Below are positions 1 through 7,017 of a stretch of 12,080 bases of DNA, in pieces. Position numbers and translations under genes: made by a program. The notes under the pieces were generated by a model. That model did no database searches. It saw nothing but the letters and a program-made list of their open reading frames with translations, and was not told where the DNA came from. Each line of letters starts with the position of its first letter. The first letter of the stretch is position 1. Origin of the DNA: Polaribacter sp. (GTDB lineage Bacteria; Bacteroidota; Bacteroidia; Flavobacteriales; Flavobacteriaceae); NCBI GenBank assembly GCA_030731695.1, contig JANQTK010000287.1, positions 1 through 12,080 of the forward strand, written 5' to 3'.

Positions 1-21
1 GTTCTTAGTTCTTAGTTCTTA
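1..21. repeat. Three tandem copies of a 7-bp unit (GTTCTTA)
   Basis: Three exact consecutive copies of GTTCTTA run from the window edge to five bases before the start codon of the first gene. The array may continue to the left of the window. Similar short TTAGA/TTCTTA-type repeats occur at 7906-7937 and around 10861-10885, all between genes. No function is evident. Confidence 0.8.
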
Positions 22-26
22 AAATT

Positions 27-329
27 ATGAAAAAATTATTCATTATTGGTTTATTGATATTGGCTTCTTGTGCAAACAAAAAAGAAATCAAGCAAACTGC
101 TGAGGTTTCTTGTGGACAATGTAAATTTGGATTAGACTCTGAAAACGGCTGCAGTTTGGCGGTTAGAATTGATGAAAAAGCCTATTTTGTTGATGGATTT
201 GAGATCAATGACTTTGGAGATGCACATGACGAACATACTGGTTTTTGCGAGGTCATCAGAAAAGGTGAAGTTGTTGGTGAAGTAATAAACGGACGATTTG
301 TTGCATCATCATTAAAACTAGTTGACTAA
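27..329 (+). CDS. Small cysteine-rich lipoprotein, DUF6370-like
   Basis: This gene encodes a 100-residue protein of unknown function. The N-terminus is a lipoprotein signal: two lysines, a hydrophobic stretch, and a lipobox LASC with Cys15 as the predicted lipidated residue. It is therefore probably anchored in a membrane facing the periplasm or outside. The mature part has a CGQC motif (Cys29, Cys32), Cys42, and a segment GDAHDEHTGFC carrying His67, His70 and Cys74. From memory, this arrangement (CGQC, then CxLAVRID, then GDAH..GFC) resembles the family DUF6370, which has no assigned function. The conserved Cys/His set could bind a metal or form disulfides; that is inference. The next gene converges with only 17 bases between the stops, and no terminator is visible there. 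Confidence 0.8.
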   Translation: MKKLFIIGLLILASCANKKEIKQTAEVSCGQCKFGLDSENGCSLAVRIDEKAYFVDGFEINDFGDAHDEHTGFCEVIRKGEVVGEVINGRFVASSLKLVD

Positions 330-346
330 ACCAATTTTAAGCGTTT

Positions 347-2971
347 TTACCTCACAAAACGATAGGTAACTTTCAGTAAAAAGGTATTTTCTTTTCGTTG
401 ACTAAAAACTTGGTTGCTGAGTGAGGTTGATAAACTTGCATCTGGATTTTCGTTTCCAACAACGCCTTGAGCCCACACTAAAAAGATTTCAGAACCAGGA
501 ATGTATTCCCATCTTGCGACTAAATTTGAGCGGAACTGAGCGAAAGAAAAATCAGGTTTATTAAACTGATAATCAATAGTATTATCACTATTTTCGTCAA
601 TAGTATAAACGTTTGTTCCGGTTGAAATTTGATTAGTATCATAAATCGTTACACGATCTGTAAAACGATCAGCTGCTGCAGTATTCACAAATTTAAACTC
701 TGAATAACGTCCTCTTGAAATAAATGGTTGACCATAAAACTGAATAGACATATTAGGATTGATACTATACGTAAAACGAAGGGTAGTAGAAAATTCATCG
801 TTATTGATGTTTCCTAAAATATATCTTTTATCATTTCCAAAATCAAGGCTTGTAACGTATTGCGCGCGGTCCTGTGTCAATTCTAATTGATTTTCCAAAG
901 AAATATTTAATGCATCTGTAGGTTGGTAATTGAATCCTATTGAATATCGTTGTCTTTTAAACACATTTTCATCAGAATCTACGAACGTAAATCTCATATT
1001 GTAACTAAAAATCTTACTCCTATCAGAACCAAAAGAACCAAATACATACCTGTTGTTTGCTGTTCTCCATCTTGGACCTCCTCTTAAAAATGCGTTAGAA
1101 TAGGAACGAAAACTTGTTCCTAAACCAAGATTGGTGGTTGCGTTATTTGCCCAATTAATATTTCCTTCTCCTTCAAAACGAATTCTGTTTAGATTTTTTT
1201 GAAAGTCATATTCTGTAACTTGTGAGGCTTCTATTGATGCATTCCTATACGTTTTTGTAGGAACTTGCCATAAATATCTCAAATTTGCAAACTGAATCAT
1301 TTGATCCGTATTTCTTAAAAATCCAACATCATTTAGTTCTAATTCAGGTGAACGCCAAATAAATCCACCATTGTAACGCCAATTTCCTCCTCCAGCTTTC
1401 CCCAATTCAATTCTCCCTCCTGTTCCTGTTAATGATGTTCTTGTTGGATCAACATTTACGTGAGTTGCATCTGTTCTTTGAAATAAACGTGTGATAGAAC
1501 GTTGTGTATTTTCAATCGCTTCAGCACTTCCTAAAACGTGACTCATAATGACATTGCCATCTAAAAAATACTCTCTATTTTTCCAATTGTGCTGAAAATC
1601 GATTCCTCCTGAATAAGCAGCCTTGTGCAATTCGTTAAAATTACCATTCAAATTACGATTTGTAGCTGTAAAAATTCCGCCAATAAATGAGTTTCTCTCG
1701 TTAAAATCTTTTTGAGCTCTACCTACAAAATAATTGGTTAAAGGCTCAACAATTTCTTGTCTTGTGTTGCCATTTGTTTGTTTAATTTCAGCAAATTCAT
1801 TGGCTGTTACACTTTCTAAAATACCAATTGACCAACCATTTTTTGTTTTTCCCGAAAATTTTGCAGCTCCTAAAATAGCTGAATTTAATGGTTCATCTGC
1901 AAATTCGTCAGAGGTTAAATTCGCACTTCTATGTGGATTTCTTCCAATTCGTCTGCTGTAAAAGAGGTTGTCACTCCCATTAGCAAACTGAAAATCAAAA
2001 ATGTTTTTATTTTCTACAAAAAAAGGTCTTTGTTCTCTAAAAAATAATTGAAAACCATCCAAAGCAATGGCTCCAGGATCAGCTTCAACTTGACCAAAAT
2101 CAGGATTGATTGTCAAATCGAGTGTTAAATCATTGGTGACACCAATTTTAGCATCCAAACCAATATTGGCTTTAAAATCGCTTCCATCTCTGTAAGGATT
2201 ATTTCCTTCTTTTGGATACGAATCATATTGCAATAATGTAAAAGGCTGAATTTCAAGTTGTTTTTGAGAAGGCAGATCTATTAAACCATGCAACTCACCT
2301 GCTTCACTAATAAAACCTGCTTGATCATTTGGAATTCGTTGCCACAAAGAACGTTCGTTTAATCTGAAAATATTTCTGTTAATATTAAATCCCCAAACTT
2401 GTTCTTTTGATTTTCCAAAACGCAATTGGCTAAAAGGAATTTTCATTTCTGCAGTCCAGCCTTTATCATCAACCTTAGCATCTGTAAACCAAACTGGATT
2501 CCAACTTTCATCCCAACTTTGTCCGTTTTGTGTCGCAATTTCCTCGCCCTTTACTCCTGCTGCAGTTGTGGTAAAAACAAAAGCGGTTCGTTTGTCGTGA
2601 TAACTATCAATAATTACATTGACTCTATCACCTGCAAAACCATCACGTCTGCTTAATCTTTTTTGAATTAATTCAGGTTGATCATCTAAAGCCTTAATTG
2701 CGATGTAAAGGTATTTTGAGTCATAAATAACTTTAAATAAGGTTTGATATGTTGGAGGCGTTCCTTCATCTGGTTCTTTTTCAGTAAATTCTGATGACCA
2801 TTCCACTACATTCCATGCTTCGTCAGTAACATCACCATCAATAACGGGCGTTTTTGTGAGTTTTTTTGTAGTGTAAACTCTCTTTGGAATTTTATTCGTT
2901 AAAACTTCTTGTGAAAAAGAAATTGTTGAACAAAAAAGAAATACTAGAAGGTAGTTAAAGACAAATTTCAT
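347..2971 (-). CDS. CBM9-like/DUF5916 predicted outer-membrane beta-barrel protein
   Basis: The product is 874 residues from the start chosen here. It begins with a Sec signal peptide (residues 1-20, hydrophobic core, then SFSQ). A carbohydrate-binding-module-9-like domain follows at about 41-230, opening with TPVIDGDVTDEAWN. The DUF5916 region runs to the C-terminus and shows NPDFGQVEADP, FFREQRPFFVENKNIF, many alternating beta-strand segments and a terminal strand ending YRFVR. Such proteins are common in Bacteroidota and are predicted outer-membrane barrels; their substrate is not established. The reading frame continues upstream to a TTG at 3025. That TTG lies inside a -7-like box (3023-3030), and the 18 extra residues would spoil the signal peptide, so the ATG at 2971 is preferred. 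The gene appears to be transcribed alone. Confidence 0.88.
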   Translation of the reverse strand: MKFVFNYLLVFLFCSTISFSQEVLTNKIPKRVYTTKKLTKTPVIDGDVTDEAWNVVEWSSEFTEKEPDEGTPPTYQTLFKVIYDSKYLYIAIKALDDQPELIQKRLSRRDGFAGDRVNVIIDSYHDKRTAFVFTTTAAGVKGEEIATQNGQSWDESWNPVWFTDAKVDDKGWTAEMKIPFSQLRFGKSKEQVWGFNINRNIFRLNERSLWQRIPNDQAGFISEAGELHGLIDLPSQKQLEIQPFTLLQYDSYPKEGNNPYRDGSDFKANIGLDAKIGVTNDLTLDLTINPDFGQVEADPGAIALDGFQLFFREQRPFFVENKNIFDFQFANGSDNLFYSRRIGRNPHRSANLTSDEFADEPLNSAILGAAKFSGKTKNGWSIGILESVTANEFAEIKQTNGNTRQEIVEPLTNYFVGRAQKDFNERNSFIGGIFTATNRNLNGNFNELHKAAYSGGIDFQHNWKNREYFLDGNVIMSHVLGSAEAIENTQRSITRLFQRTDATHVNVDPTRTSLTGTGGRIELGKAGGGNWRYNGGFIWRSPELELNDVGFLRNTDQMIQFANLRYLWQVPTKTYRNASIEASQVTEYDFQKNLNRIRFEGEGNINWANNATTNLGLGTSFRSYSNAFLRGGPRWRTANNRYVFGSFGSDRSKIFSYNMRFTFVDSDENVFKRQRYSIGFNYQPTDALNISLENQLELTQDRAQYVTSLDFGNDKRYILGNINNDEFSTTLRFTYSINPNMSIQFYGQPFISRGRYSEFKFVNTAAADRFTDRVTIYDTNQISTGTNVYTIDENSDNTIDYQFNKPDFSFAQFRSNLVARWEYIPGSEIFLVWAQGVVGNENPDASLSTSLSNQVFSQRKENTFLLKVTYRFVR

Positions 2972-3022
2972 TTTAAAATTTGATTGAATTAAAAAAGCTA
3001 TAAAAAGCATTAAAATGAATGG

Positions 3023-3030
3023 CAAAAATA
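3023..3030 (-). promoter_or_regulatory. Candidate -7 element for the DUF5916 gene
   Basis: On the minus strand this reads TATTTTTG, an exact match to the Bacteroidota -7 consensus TAnnTTTG. It lies 51 bases upstream of the ATG at 2971. No good TTG is found 19 bases further upstream, so support rests on the -7 box alone. The box contains the upstream TTG that would otherwise extend the reading frame. Confidence 0.45.
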
Positions 3031-3159
3031 CCTTTCTATTTTCTTAACTATATGTTAATTTAAATGAAAATTAAAAGGTTTTTATTCGTAATAATTTACA
3101 AATCTCATAAAAATTATATGTATTAAGAGTGTTTTATTTTGAATATCTTAAAAAATAAG

Positions 3160-3213
3160 TTAACAATTTTGCAATAATCAAAAGCTTTTTATTTCAAAAA
3201 TCTTAACAATTTT
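3160..3213. repeat. Pair of 11-bp direct repeats (TTAACAATTTT)
   Basis: Exact copies lie at 3160-3170 and 3203-3213, upstream of the rplM promoter. They could be paired binding sites for a regulator, since the 43-bp offset is about four helical turns. In sequence this AT-rich a chance match is quite possible. Confidence 0.3.
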
Positions 3214-3319
3214 ATGAAAAATTAAGAATACATTAAAGAAAATCAATATCGTTTTTCAAAGAACAAGTAGCCAATCGTTTTTCTTAAAATTAATCAATTA
3301 TTTTTTATGTAAAGTACTA

Positions 3320-3350
3320 TTTGTCAATCAAATAAAAAGCAGTACATTTG
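3320..3350 (+). promoter_or_regulatory. Promoter of the rplM-rpsI-rpsB-tsf operon
   Basis: TTTG at 3320-3323 and TACATTTG at 3343-3350 are separated by exactly 19 bases. This is a full match to the Bacteroidota housekeeping promoter TTTG-N19-TAnnTTTG. Transcription should start near 3355, giving a leader of about 55 bases before the rplM ATG. It is the best promoter in the window, as expected for a ribosomal-protein operon. Confidence 0.87.
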
Positions 3351-3353
3351 CAC

Positions 3354-3367
3354 TCCTTTTTTAAGGA
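3354..3367 (+). promoter_or_regulatory. rplM: Small hairpin at the 5' end of the rplM leader
   Basis: TCCTT (3354-3358) pairs with AAGGA (3363-3367) around a TTTT loop, at or next to the predicted transcription start. It could protect the 5' end or be part of a ribosomal-protein autoregulatory leader for L13. The stem has only five pairs, so it may be fortuitous. Confidence 0.3.
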
Positions 3368-3409
3368 AAAAAATAAATTATTAATTGAACAAAAACTAAA
3401 AGTGTAATT

Positions 3410-3865
3410 ATGAACACATTAAGTTACAAAACAGTATCAGCAAACAGCGCTACCGTTAACAAGGAGTGGGTTTTGGTTGATGCGGACGGTCAATCGTTGG
3501 GTCGTCTTGCTTCTAAAGTAGCAAAGCTAATTAGAGGTAAATATAAGCCAAATTTTACTCCTCACGTAGATTGTGGAGACAATGTGGTGGTTATCAACGC
3601 AGAAAAAATTAATTTAACAGGAAAAAAGTGGGCTGATAAAACCTACATTCACCACACTGGTTATCCTGGAGGACAAAGATCGTTAACTGCAACAGAAATG
3701 TTTGACAAAGATCCAACAAGATTGATTGAAAAAGCAGTGAAAGGTATGTTACCAAAAAACACATTAGGTGCAGCTTTGTACAGAAACTTGTATGTATATG
3801 CAGGAACTGAACACAAACAAGCAGGTCAAACACCTAAAGCTATTAACCTTAACGATTACAAATAA
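3410..3865 (+). CDS. rplM: 50S ribosomal protein L13 (uL13)
   Basis: L13 is an early-assembling protein of the large ribosomal subunit that binds 23S rRNA. The 151-residue product is of normal length. It shows the family hallmarks WVLVDADGQSLGRLASKVAKLIRGK near the N-terminus, then HVDCGDNVVVINA, HHTGYPGG, and AVKGMLPKNTLG before a C-terminal YAGTEHKHA-like stretch (here YAGTEHKQA). The ATG is the first in frame after the promoter and has no Shine-Dalgarno, as is usual in this phylum. It is the first gene of the operon. Its stop overlaps the rpsI start by one base (TAATG at 3863-3867), suggesting translational coupling, which fits the universal L13-S9 pairing. Confidence 0.98.
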   Translation: MNTLSYKTVSANSATVNKEWVLVDADGQSLGRLASKVAKLIRGKYKPNFTPHVDCGDNVVVINAEKINLTGKKWADKTYIHHTGYPGGQRSLTATEMFDKDPTRLIEKAVKGMLPKNTLGAALYRNLYVYAGTEHKQAGQTPKAINLNDYK

Positions 3866-4251
3866 TGGAAACTGTACACAAGATAGGTAGAAGAAAAACA
3901 GCTGTAGCGCGTGTTTATCTTTCAGATGGTGATGGTACAATTACCATCAACAAAAGAGAATTTAAAAATTACTTTACAACTGCTTCTTTGCAATATAAAG
4001 TACAACAGCCTTTAATGCTTACCGAAAATGTAACTTCTTACAATATCAAAGTAAGTGTTTATGGTGGTGGAGTTACTGGACAAGCTGAAGCAATTCGTTT
4101 GGCAATTACAAGAGCTTTAGTAGCAATTAATGTAGAAAACAAAGCGGTTTTAAAACCAGAAGGCTTATTAACTCGTGATCCACGAATGGTAGAGCGTAAG
4201 AAATTTGGTCAGAAAAAAGCTCGTAAAAGATTCCAGTTCTCTAAACGTTAA
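3865..4251 (+). CDS. rpsI: 30S ribosomal protein S9 (uS9)
   Basis: S9 is a small-subunit head protein whose C-terminal tail reaches the P-site tRNA. The 128-residue product carries IGRRKTAVARV at the N-terminus, the glycine-rich VYGGGVTGQAEAIRLAITRAL in the middle, LLTRDPRMVERKKFGQKKARKR, and the invariant terminal SKR. It begins on the last base of the rplM stop. A 158-base gap with predicted RNA structure separates it from rpsB. No further start or frame anomaly is visible. Confidence 0.98.
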   Translation: METVHKIGRRKTAVARVYLSDGDGTITINKREFKNYFTTASLQYKVQQPLMLTENVTSYNIKVSVYGGGVTGQAEAIRLAITRALVAINVENKAVLKPEGLLTRDPRMVERKKFGQKKARKRFQFSKR

Positions 4252-4252
4252 T

Positions 4253-4373
4253 ATACTGAACTTGTTTCAGTATTTGCTGAGACATTTTCAATATTTTTTA
4301 GAGCACTGTTATCATAAAATAATAACAGTTTAGTATCTAAATATATAAGACTCGAAAAGACTACTTATATATT
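4253..4373 (+). promoter_or_regulatory. Three successive hairpins in the rpsI-rpsB gap, candidate rpsB leader
   Basis: Three perfect inverted repeats follow one another. The first is ATACTGAA (4253-4260) with TTCAGTAT (4266-4273), loop CTTGT. The second is ACTGTTAT (4305-4312) with ATAACAGT (4322-4329). The third is AATATATAAG (4340-4349) with CTTATATATT (4364-4373), loop ACTCGAAAAGACTA. A small alternative stem, TTTAG/CTAAA at 4329-4341, would compete with the ends of hairpins two and three. None is followed directly by a T-run, so they do not look like simple terminators, and no TAnnTTTG promoter is seen in the gap. A cis-acting leader controlling rpsB-tsf (for example feedback by S2) or an mRNA processing site is plausible. 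This is inference. Confidence 0.45.
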
Positions 4374-4409
4374 GATTTAAAAAAACAGAAAGTAAACACA
4401 TTTATAAAA

Positions 4410-5183
4410 ATGGCAAAAGTAAACATTCAAGAATTATTAGATAGTGGTGTACATTTTGGACACCTTACTAGAAAATGGAACCCAAACATGGCTCCATATA
4501 TTTATACAGAAAGAAATGGTGTTCACATCATTGATTTGTATAAAACAGCTGCTAAAATAGAAGAAACTTCAGAAGCTTTGAAAAAAATTGCAAACTCTGG
4601 ACGTAAAGTTTTATTCGTAGCTACCAAAAAACAAGCTAAAGACGTTGTTGCTGAAAAAGCGAAAGCTGTTGGGATGCCTTACATCACTGAAAGATGGCCA
4701 GGTGGAATGCTAACAAATTTTGTGACTATCAGAAAAGCTGTTAAAAAAATGGCTTCTATTGATAGAATGAAAACAGATGGCTCTTTCGATGCTTTATCTA
4801 AAAGAGAAAAATTACAAATTAACCGTCAAAGAGAAAAATTAGAAAAAAACTTAGGTTCTATTGCTGATATGACTCGTTTGCCAGGAGCTATTTTTGTAGT
4901 TGACATCAAAAAAGAACACATCGCAATTGCTGAAGCTCAAAATTTGAACATTCCAATTTTTGCAATGGTTGATACAAACTCTGACCCAAGATTGGTTGAT
5001 TTTGTTATCCCTTCAAATGATGATGCTTCAAAATCTATTGACAAAGTATTGTCTTACATCACTAATGCAATCGCAGAAGGTTTATCAGACAGAAAAGCTG
5101 ATAAAGATAAAGGCAAAGACGATCAAGAAGAAGAAGTAGAAATCGTAACAAAAAAAGTTATCGAAATTTCTGACGAAGACTAA
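4410..5183 (+). CDS. rpsB: 30S ribosomal protein S2 (uS2)
   Basis: S2 binds late to the small subunit near the platform and is needed to load S1. The 257-residue product opens with the family signature LLDSGVHFGHLTRKWNPNMAPYI. It then has GVHIIDLYKT, VLFVATKKQAKDVV, ERWPGGMLTNF, and LPGAIFVVDIKKEHIAIAEA followed by NIPIFAMVDTNSDPRLVDFVIPSNDDA. The last 30 residues or so form a highly charged tail rich in Lys, Asp and Glu, a lineage-specific extension common in Bacteroidota. It lies in the ribosomal operon, 29 bases before tsf, as in most bacteria. The start is preceded by an A-rich tract rather than a Shine-Dalgarno. Confidence 0.98.
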   Translation: MAKVNIQELLDSGVHFGHLTRKWNPNMAPYIYTERNGVHIIDLYKTAAKIEETSEALKKIANSGRKVLFVATKKQAKDVVAEKAKAVGMPYITERWPGGMLTNFVTIRKAVKKMASIDRMKTDGSFDALSKREKLQINRQREKLEKNLGSIADMTRLPGAIFVVDIKKEHIAIAEAQNLNIPIFAMVDTNSDPRLVDFVIPSNDDASKSIDKVLSYITNAIAEGLSDRKADKDKGKDDQEEEVEIVTKKVIEISDED

Positions 5184-5212
5184 ATTTAATTTAATACTAA
5201 AAAAAACATAAC

Positions 5213-6184
5213 ATGGAAACAGTAAATGTAAGTGCTGCTGATGTTAAAAATTTAAGAGAAGCCACTGGAGCTGGAATGATGGACTGTAAAAAGGCATTAG
5301 TAGAAGCTGGTGGAGACTTTGACAAAGCAATTGATATTTTACGCAAAAAAGGTCAAAAAATTGCTGCAAACAGAGCAGATAGAGAATCTACTGAAGGTGT
5401 AGCAGTGACTAAAATCAACGATGACAAAACTGTAGGTGTTGCAATCGTTTTGGCTTGTGAAACTGATTTTGTTGGAAAAAATGAAAAATTTGTTGCATTG
5501 GGTGAAGAATTCGCTGCAATTGCTATCAATCATGACACAAAAGAATCTTTCTTAGCTGCTGATTTTGGTGGAATTACAGTTGCTGATAAATTAGTTGAAC
5601 AAACTGGTGTTATTGGTGAAAAATTAGACATCACTGCTTTCGAAAAAATTGAAGCTGCTTATGTAGGTGCTTACACTCACATTGGAAAAATTGCTGCTTT
5701 AGTTGGATTGTCTGCTCCTGTAAAAAATGCTGAGATTTTAACGAAAGATGTAGCAATGCAAGTTGCTTCTATGGGTGCTAAAACGTTGTCTTACAAAGAC
5801 TTTGATCCAGCATTCGTAGCTGCAGAAACGGAAGCAAGAATCGCAGTTATTGAGAAAGAAAATATTGAATTCGCAAGATTAGGAAAAACATTGAAAAATG
5901 TTCCTAAATACATTTCAATGGCTCAACTAACTCCTGAAATCTTAGCTCAAGCTGAAGCTGATGCAAAAGCTGAATTAGCTGCAGAAGGAAAACCAGAAAA
6001 AATCTGGGATAAAATTTTACCAGGAAAAATGGAACGTTTTATTTCTGATAATACAACGTTAGATTTAGAATTGTGTTTGTTAGACCAAGCATTTATCAAA
6101 GATGACAAGAAAAATGTAGCTTCATACGTTAAAACGTACGGAGATGTTGAAGTAACTTCTTTTAAAAGAGTAACTTTAGGATAA
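5213..6184 (+). CDS. tsf: Translation elongation factor Ts (EF-Ts)
   Basis: EF-Ts recycles EF-Tu by promoting GDP release. The 323-residue product has an N-terminal UBA-like domain and the EF-Ts signature LREATGAGMMDCKKALVEAGGD at about residues 14-35. Next comes the dimerisation core with ACETDFVGKNEKF (EF-Tu contact region). The C-terminal part ends with KIWDKILPGKMERFISDN and LLDQAFIKDDKKNVASYV. It is longer than the E. coli protein (about 280 residues), as expected for Bacteroidota. It is the last gene of the operon; a strong terminator begins 20 bases after the stop. Confidence 0.97.
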   Translation: METVNVSAADVKNLREATGAGMMDCKKALVEAGGDFDKAIDILRKKGQKIAANRADRESTEGVAVTKINDDKTVGVAIVLACETDFVGKNEKFVALGEEFAAIAINHDTKESFLAADFGGITVADKLVEQTGVIGEKLDITAFEKIEAAYVGAYTHIGKIAALVGLSAPVKNAEILTKDVAMQVASMGAKTLSYKDFDPAFVAAETEARIAVIEKENIEFARLGKTLKNVPKYISMAQLTPEILAQAEADAKAELAAEGKPEKIWDKILPGKMERFISDNTTLDLELCLLDQAFIKDDKKNVASYVKTYGDVEVTSFKRVTLG

Positions 6185-6203
6185 TATTTTTTTATTGAAA
6201 CAT

Positions 6204-6234
6204 AAAAACCCTGCCTTTTTAGCAGGGTTTTTTT
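6204..6234. terminator. Bidirectional intrinsic terminator between tsf and aat
   Basis: AAAAACCCTGC (6204-6214) pairs with GCAGGGTTTTT (from 6222) around a seven-base loop, CTTTTTA. There are seven T's at 6228-6234 on + and a five-T run on the other strand. It ends the tsf transcript and can also end the converging aat transcript. The aat stop codon (6233-6235) overlaps the end of the T-run. Confidence 0.92.
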
Positions 6235-6865
6235 ATTGATATCGTTTTAGTAATTCCAAAAAAAACTGACTCCCAATTTCTTTTGCTCCCAAACTTGCCA
6301 AATGTTCATTATACACCTGACAATCAATTAAATTATATTTTTTTTGGGTTGCCAAATATATAAATGCCAATTTTGATGCATTGGAAAGTGTACTAAACAT
6401 ACTTTCACCACAAAATACTTCATTCATTTCTATCCCATACAAACCACCAACTAACGTATTATTTTTCCAAACTTCTATTGATTTTGCGATACCTCTTTTG
6501 TGAAGTGTTATATACGCTTGCTCCATTTCATCTGTAATCCAAGTACCTAAATCATCTGATCTTTTAATGTTTTTACAAGAATATATCACCTCTTCAAAAG
6601 CTCTATTTTCAGTAATTTGAAATTCATTTTTTTGCATGATTTTTTTCATCGATTTTGATATTTTCAAATCACTCGGAAATAAAACCATTCTTTTTTTTGG
6701 AAAATACCAAACAATTGGATCATCTTCAGAAAACCAAGGGAAAATTCCGTTTTGGTAGGCAAAAATCAATCGCTCTGAAGATAAATCTCCTCCTAAAGCA
6801 ATAATTCCTTCTTTTGTAGCACTTTCGTACGAAGGAAATTCAATTTTATCTGTCAACCAAATCAT
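6233..6865 (-). CDS. aat: Leucyl/phenylalanyl-tRNA--protein transferase
   Basis: Aat transfers Leu or Phe from aminoacyl-tRNA to proteins with N-terminal Arg or Lys, marking them for ClpS/ClpAP-type degradation (bacterial N-degron pathway, cytoplasm). The 210-residue product has the family motifs in order. GIIALGGDLSSERLIFAYQ lies near the start and is followed by NGIFPWFSEDDPIVWYFPKKRMVLFP. GTWITDEMEQAY and SIEVWKNNTLVGGLYGIEM are in the middle, then VFCGESMFS and the C-terminal LIDCQVYNEHLASLGA. The length is normal. The ATG at 6865 is supported by a -7 box only five bases upstream, which predicts a leaderless or nearly leaderless mRNA. It converges on the ribosomal operon and is transcribed alone. 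Confidence 0.96.
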   Translation of the reverse strand: MIWLTDKIEFPSYESATKEGIIALGGDLSSERLIFAYQNGIFPWFSEDDPIVWYFPKKRMVLFPSDLKISKSMKKIMQKNEFQITENRAFEEVIYSCKNIKRSDDLGTWITDEMEQAYITLHKRGIAKSIEVWKNNTLVGGLYGIEMNEVFCGESMFSTLSNASKLAFIYLATQKKYNLIDCQVYNEHLASLGAKEIGSQFFLELLKRYQ

Positions 6866-6870
6866 AGTTT

Positions 6871-6878
6871 CAAAGGTA
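6871..6878 (-). promoter_or_regulatory. -7 element of aat, five bases before the start codon
   Basis: The minus strand reads TACCTTTG then AAACT then ATG. This is an exact TAnnTTTG. A TTG lies 22 bases further upstream (6901-6903), slightly more than the usual 19. The start of transcription should fall at or very near the A of the start codon. Confidence 0.55.
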
Positions 6879-6977
6879 CAAATTATGAGAATTGAAAATG
6901 CAATGCCGTATTAAATTGCTAAAATTTAAAAAAGCGTTAATCTTTTCAAAATGTGTAAATCGAGCCAAGATTGTAAG

Positions 6978-6985
6978 TACTTTTG
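6978..6985 (+). promoter_or_regulatory. Candidate -7 element for the VTT-domain gene
   Basis: TACTTTTG is an exact TAnnTTTG, 32 bases before the ATG at 7018. Its partner near -33 is weak (TGTG at 6952-6955). It supports translation starting at 7018 rather than at the in-frame TTG at 6892, which would lie upstream of the promoter. Confidence 0.45.
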
Positions 6986-7017
6986 TAATCCTTTTTAAAA
7001 AAGATTGTAACGTATTT

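Larger units (their letters stand above)
2972..3409. other. 438-bp AT-rich divergent intergenic region
   Basis: No convincing gene lies here. The region separates the divergent DUF5916 gene and rplM. It holds a -7-like box for the leftward gene (3023-3030) and the rplM promoter and leader on the right (3320-3409). Between them is very AT-rich sequence with two exact copies of TTAACAATTTT (3160-3170 and 3203-3213, 43 bp apart start to start). I see no other structure. Confidence 0.7.

Noticed and set aside
1..21. Short tandem repeats as a CRISPR fragment
   Set aside because: The units are 7 bp and directly abutting, with no spacers.
1734..2656. Open frames on + at 1734-1961 and 2426-2656
   Set aside because: They are antisense to the well-supported DUF5916 gene, have no family resemblance, and have no start context of their own.
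3609..3833. Open frame on - inside rplM
   Set aside because: It is a shadow of the L13 coding sequence, Cys/Phe/Leu-rich in the way antisense frames of AT-rich genes are.
4253..4273. First rpsI-rpsB hairpin as an intrinsic terminator
   Set aside because: It is an 8-bp AT-rich stem, and the nearest T-run (4294-4299) starts 20 bases after the stem, too far for a standard terminator.
6892..7017. N-terminal extension of the VTT-domain gene from a TTG at 6892
   Set aside because: The extra 42 residues are unlike the family, and a -7 box at 6978-6985 lies inside this stretch, so 7018 is the better start.
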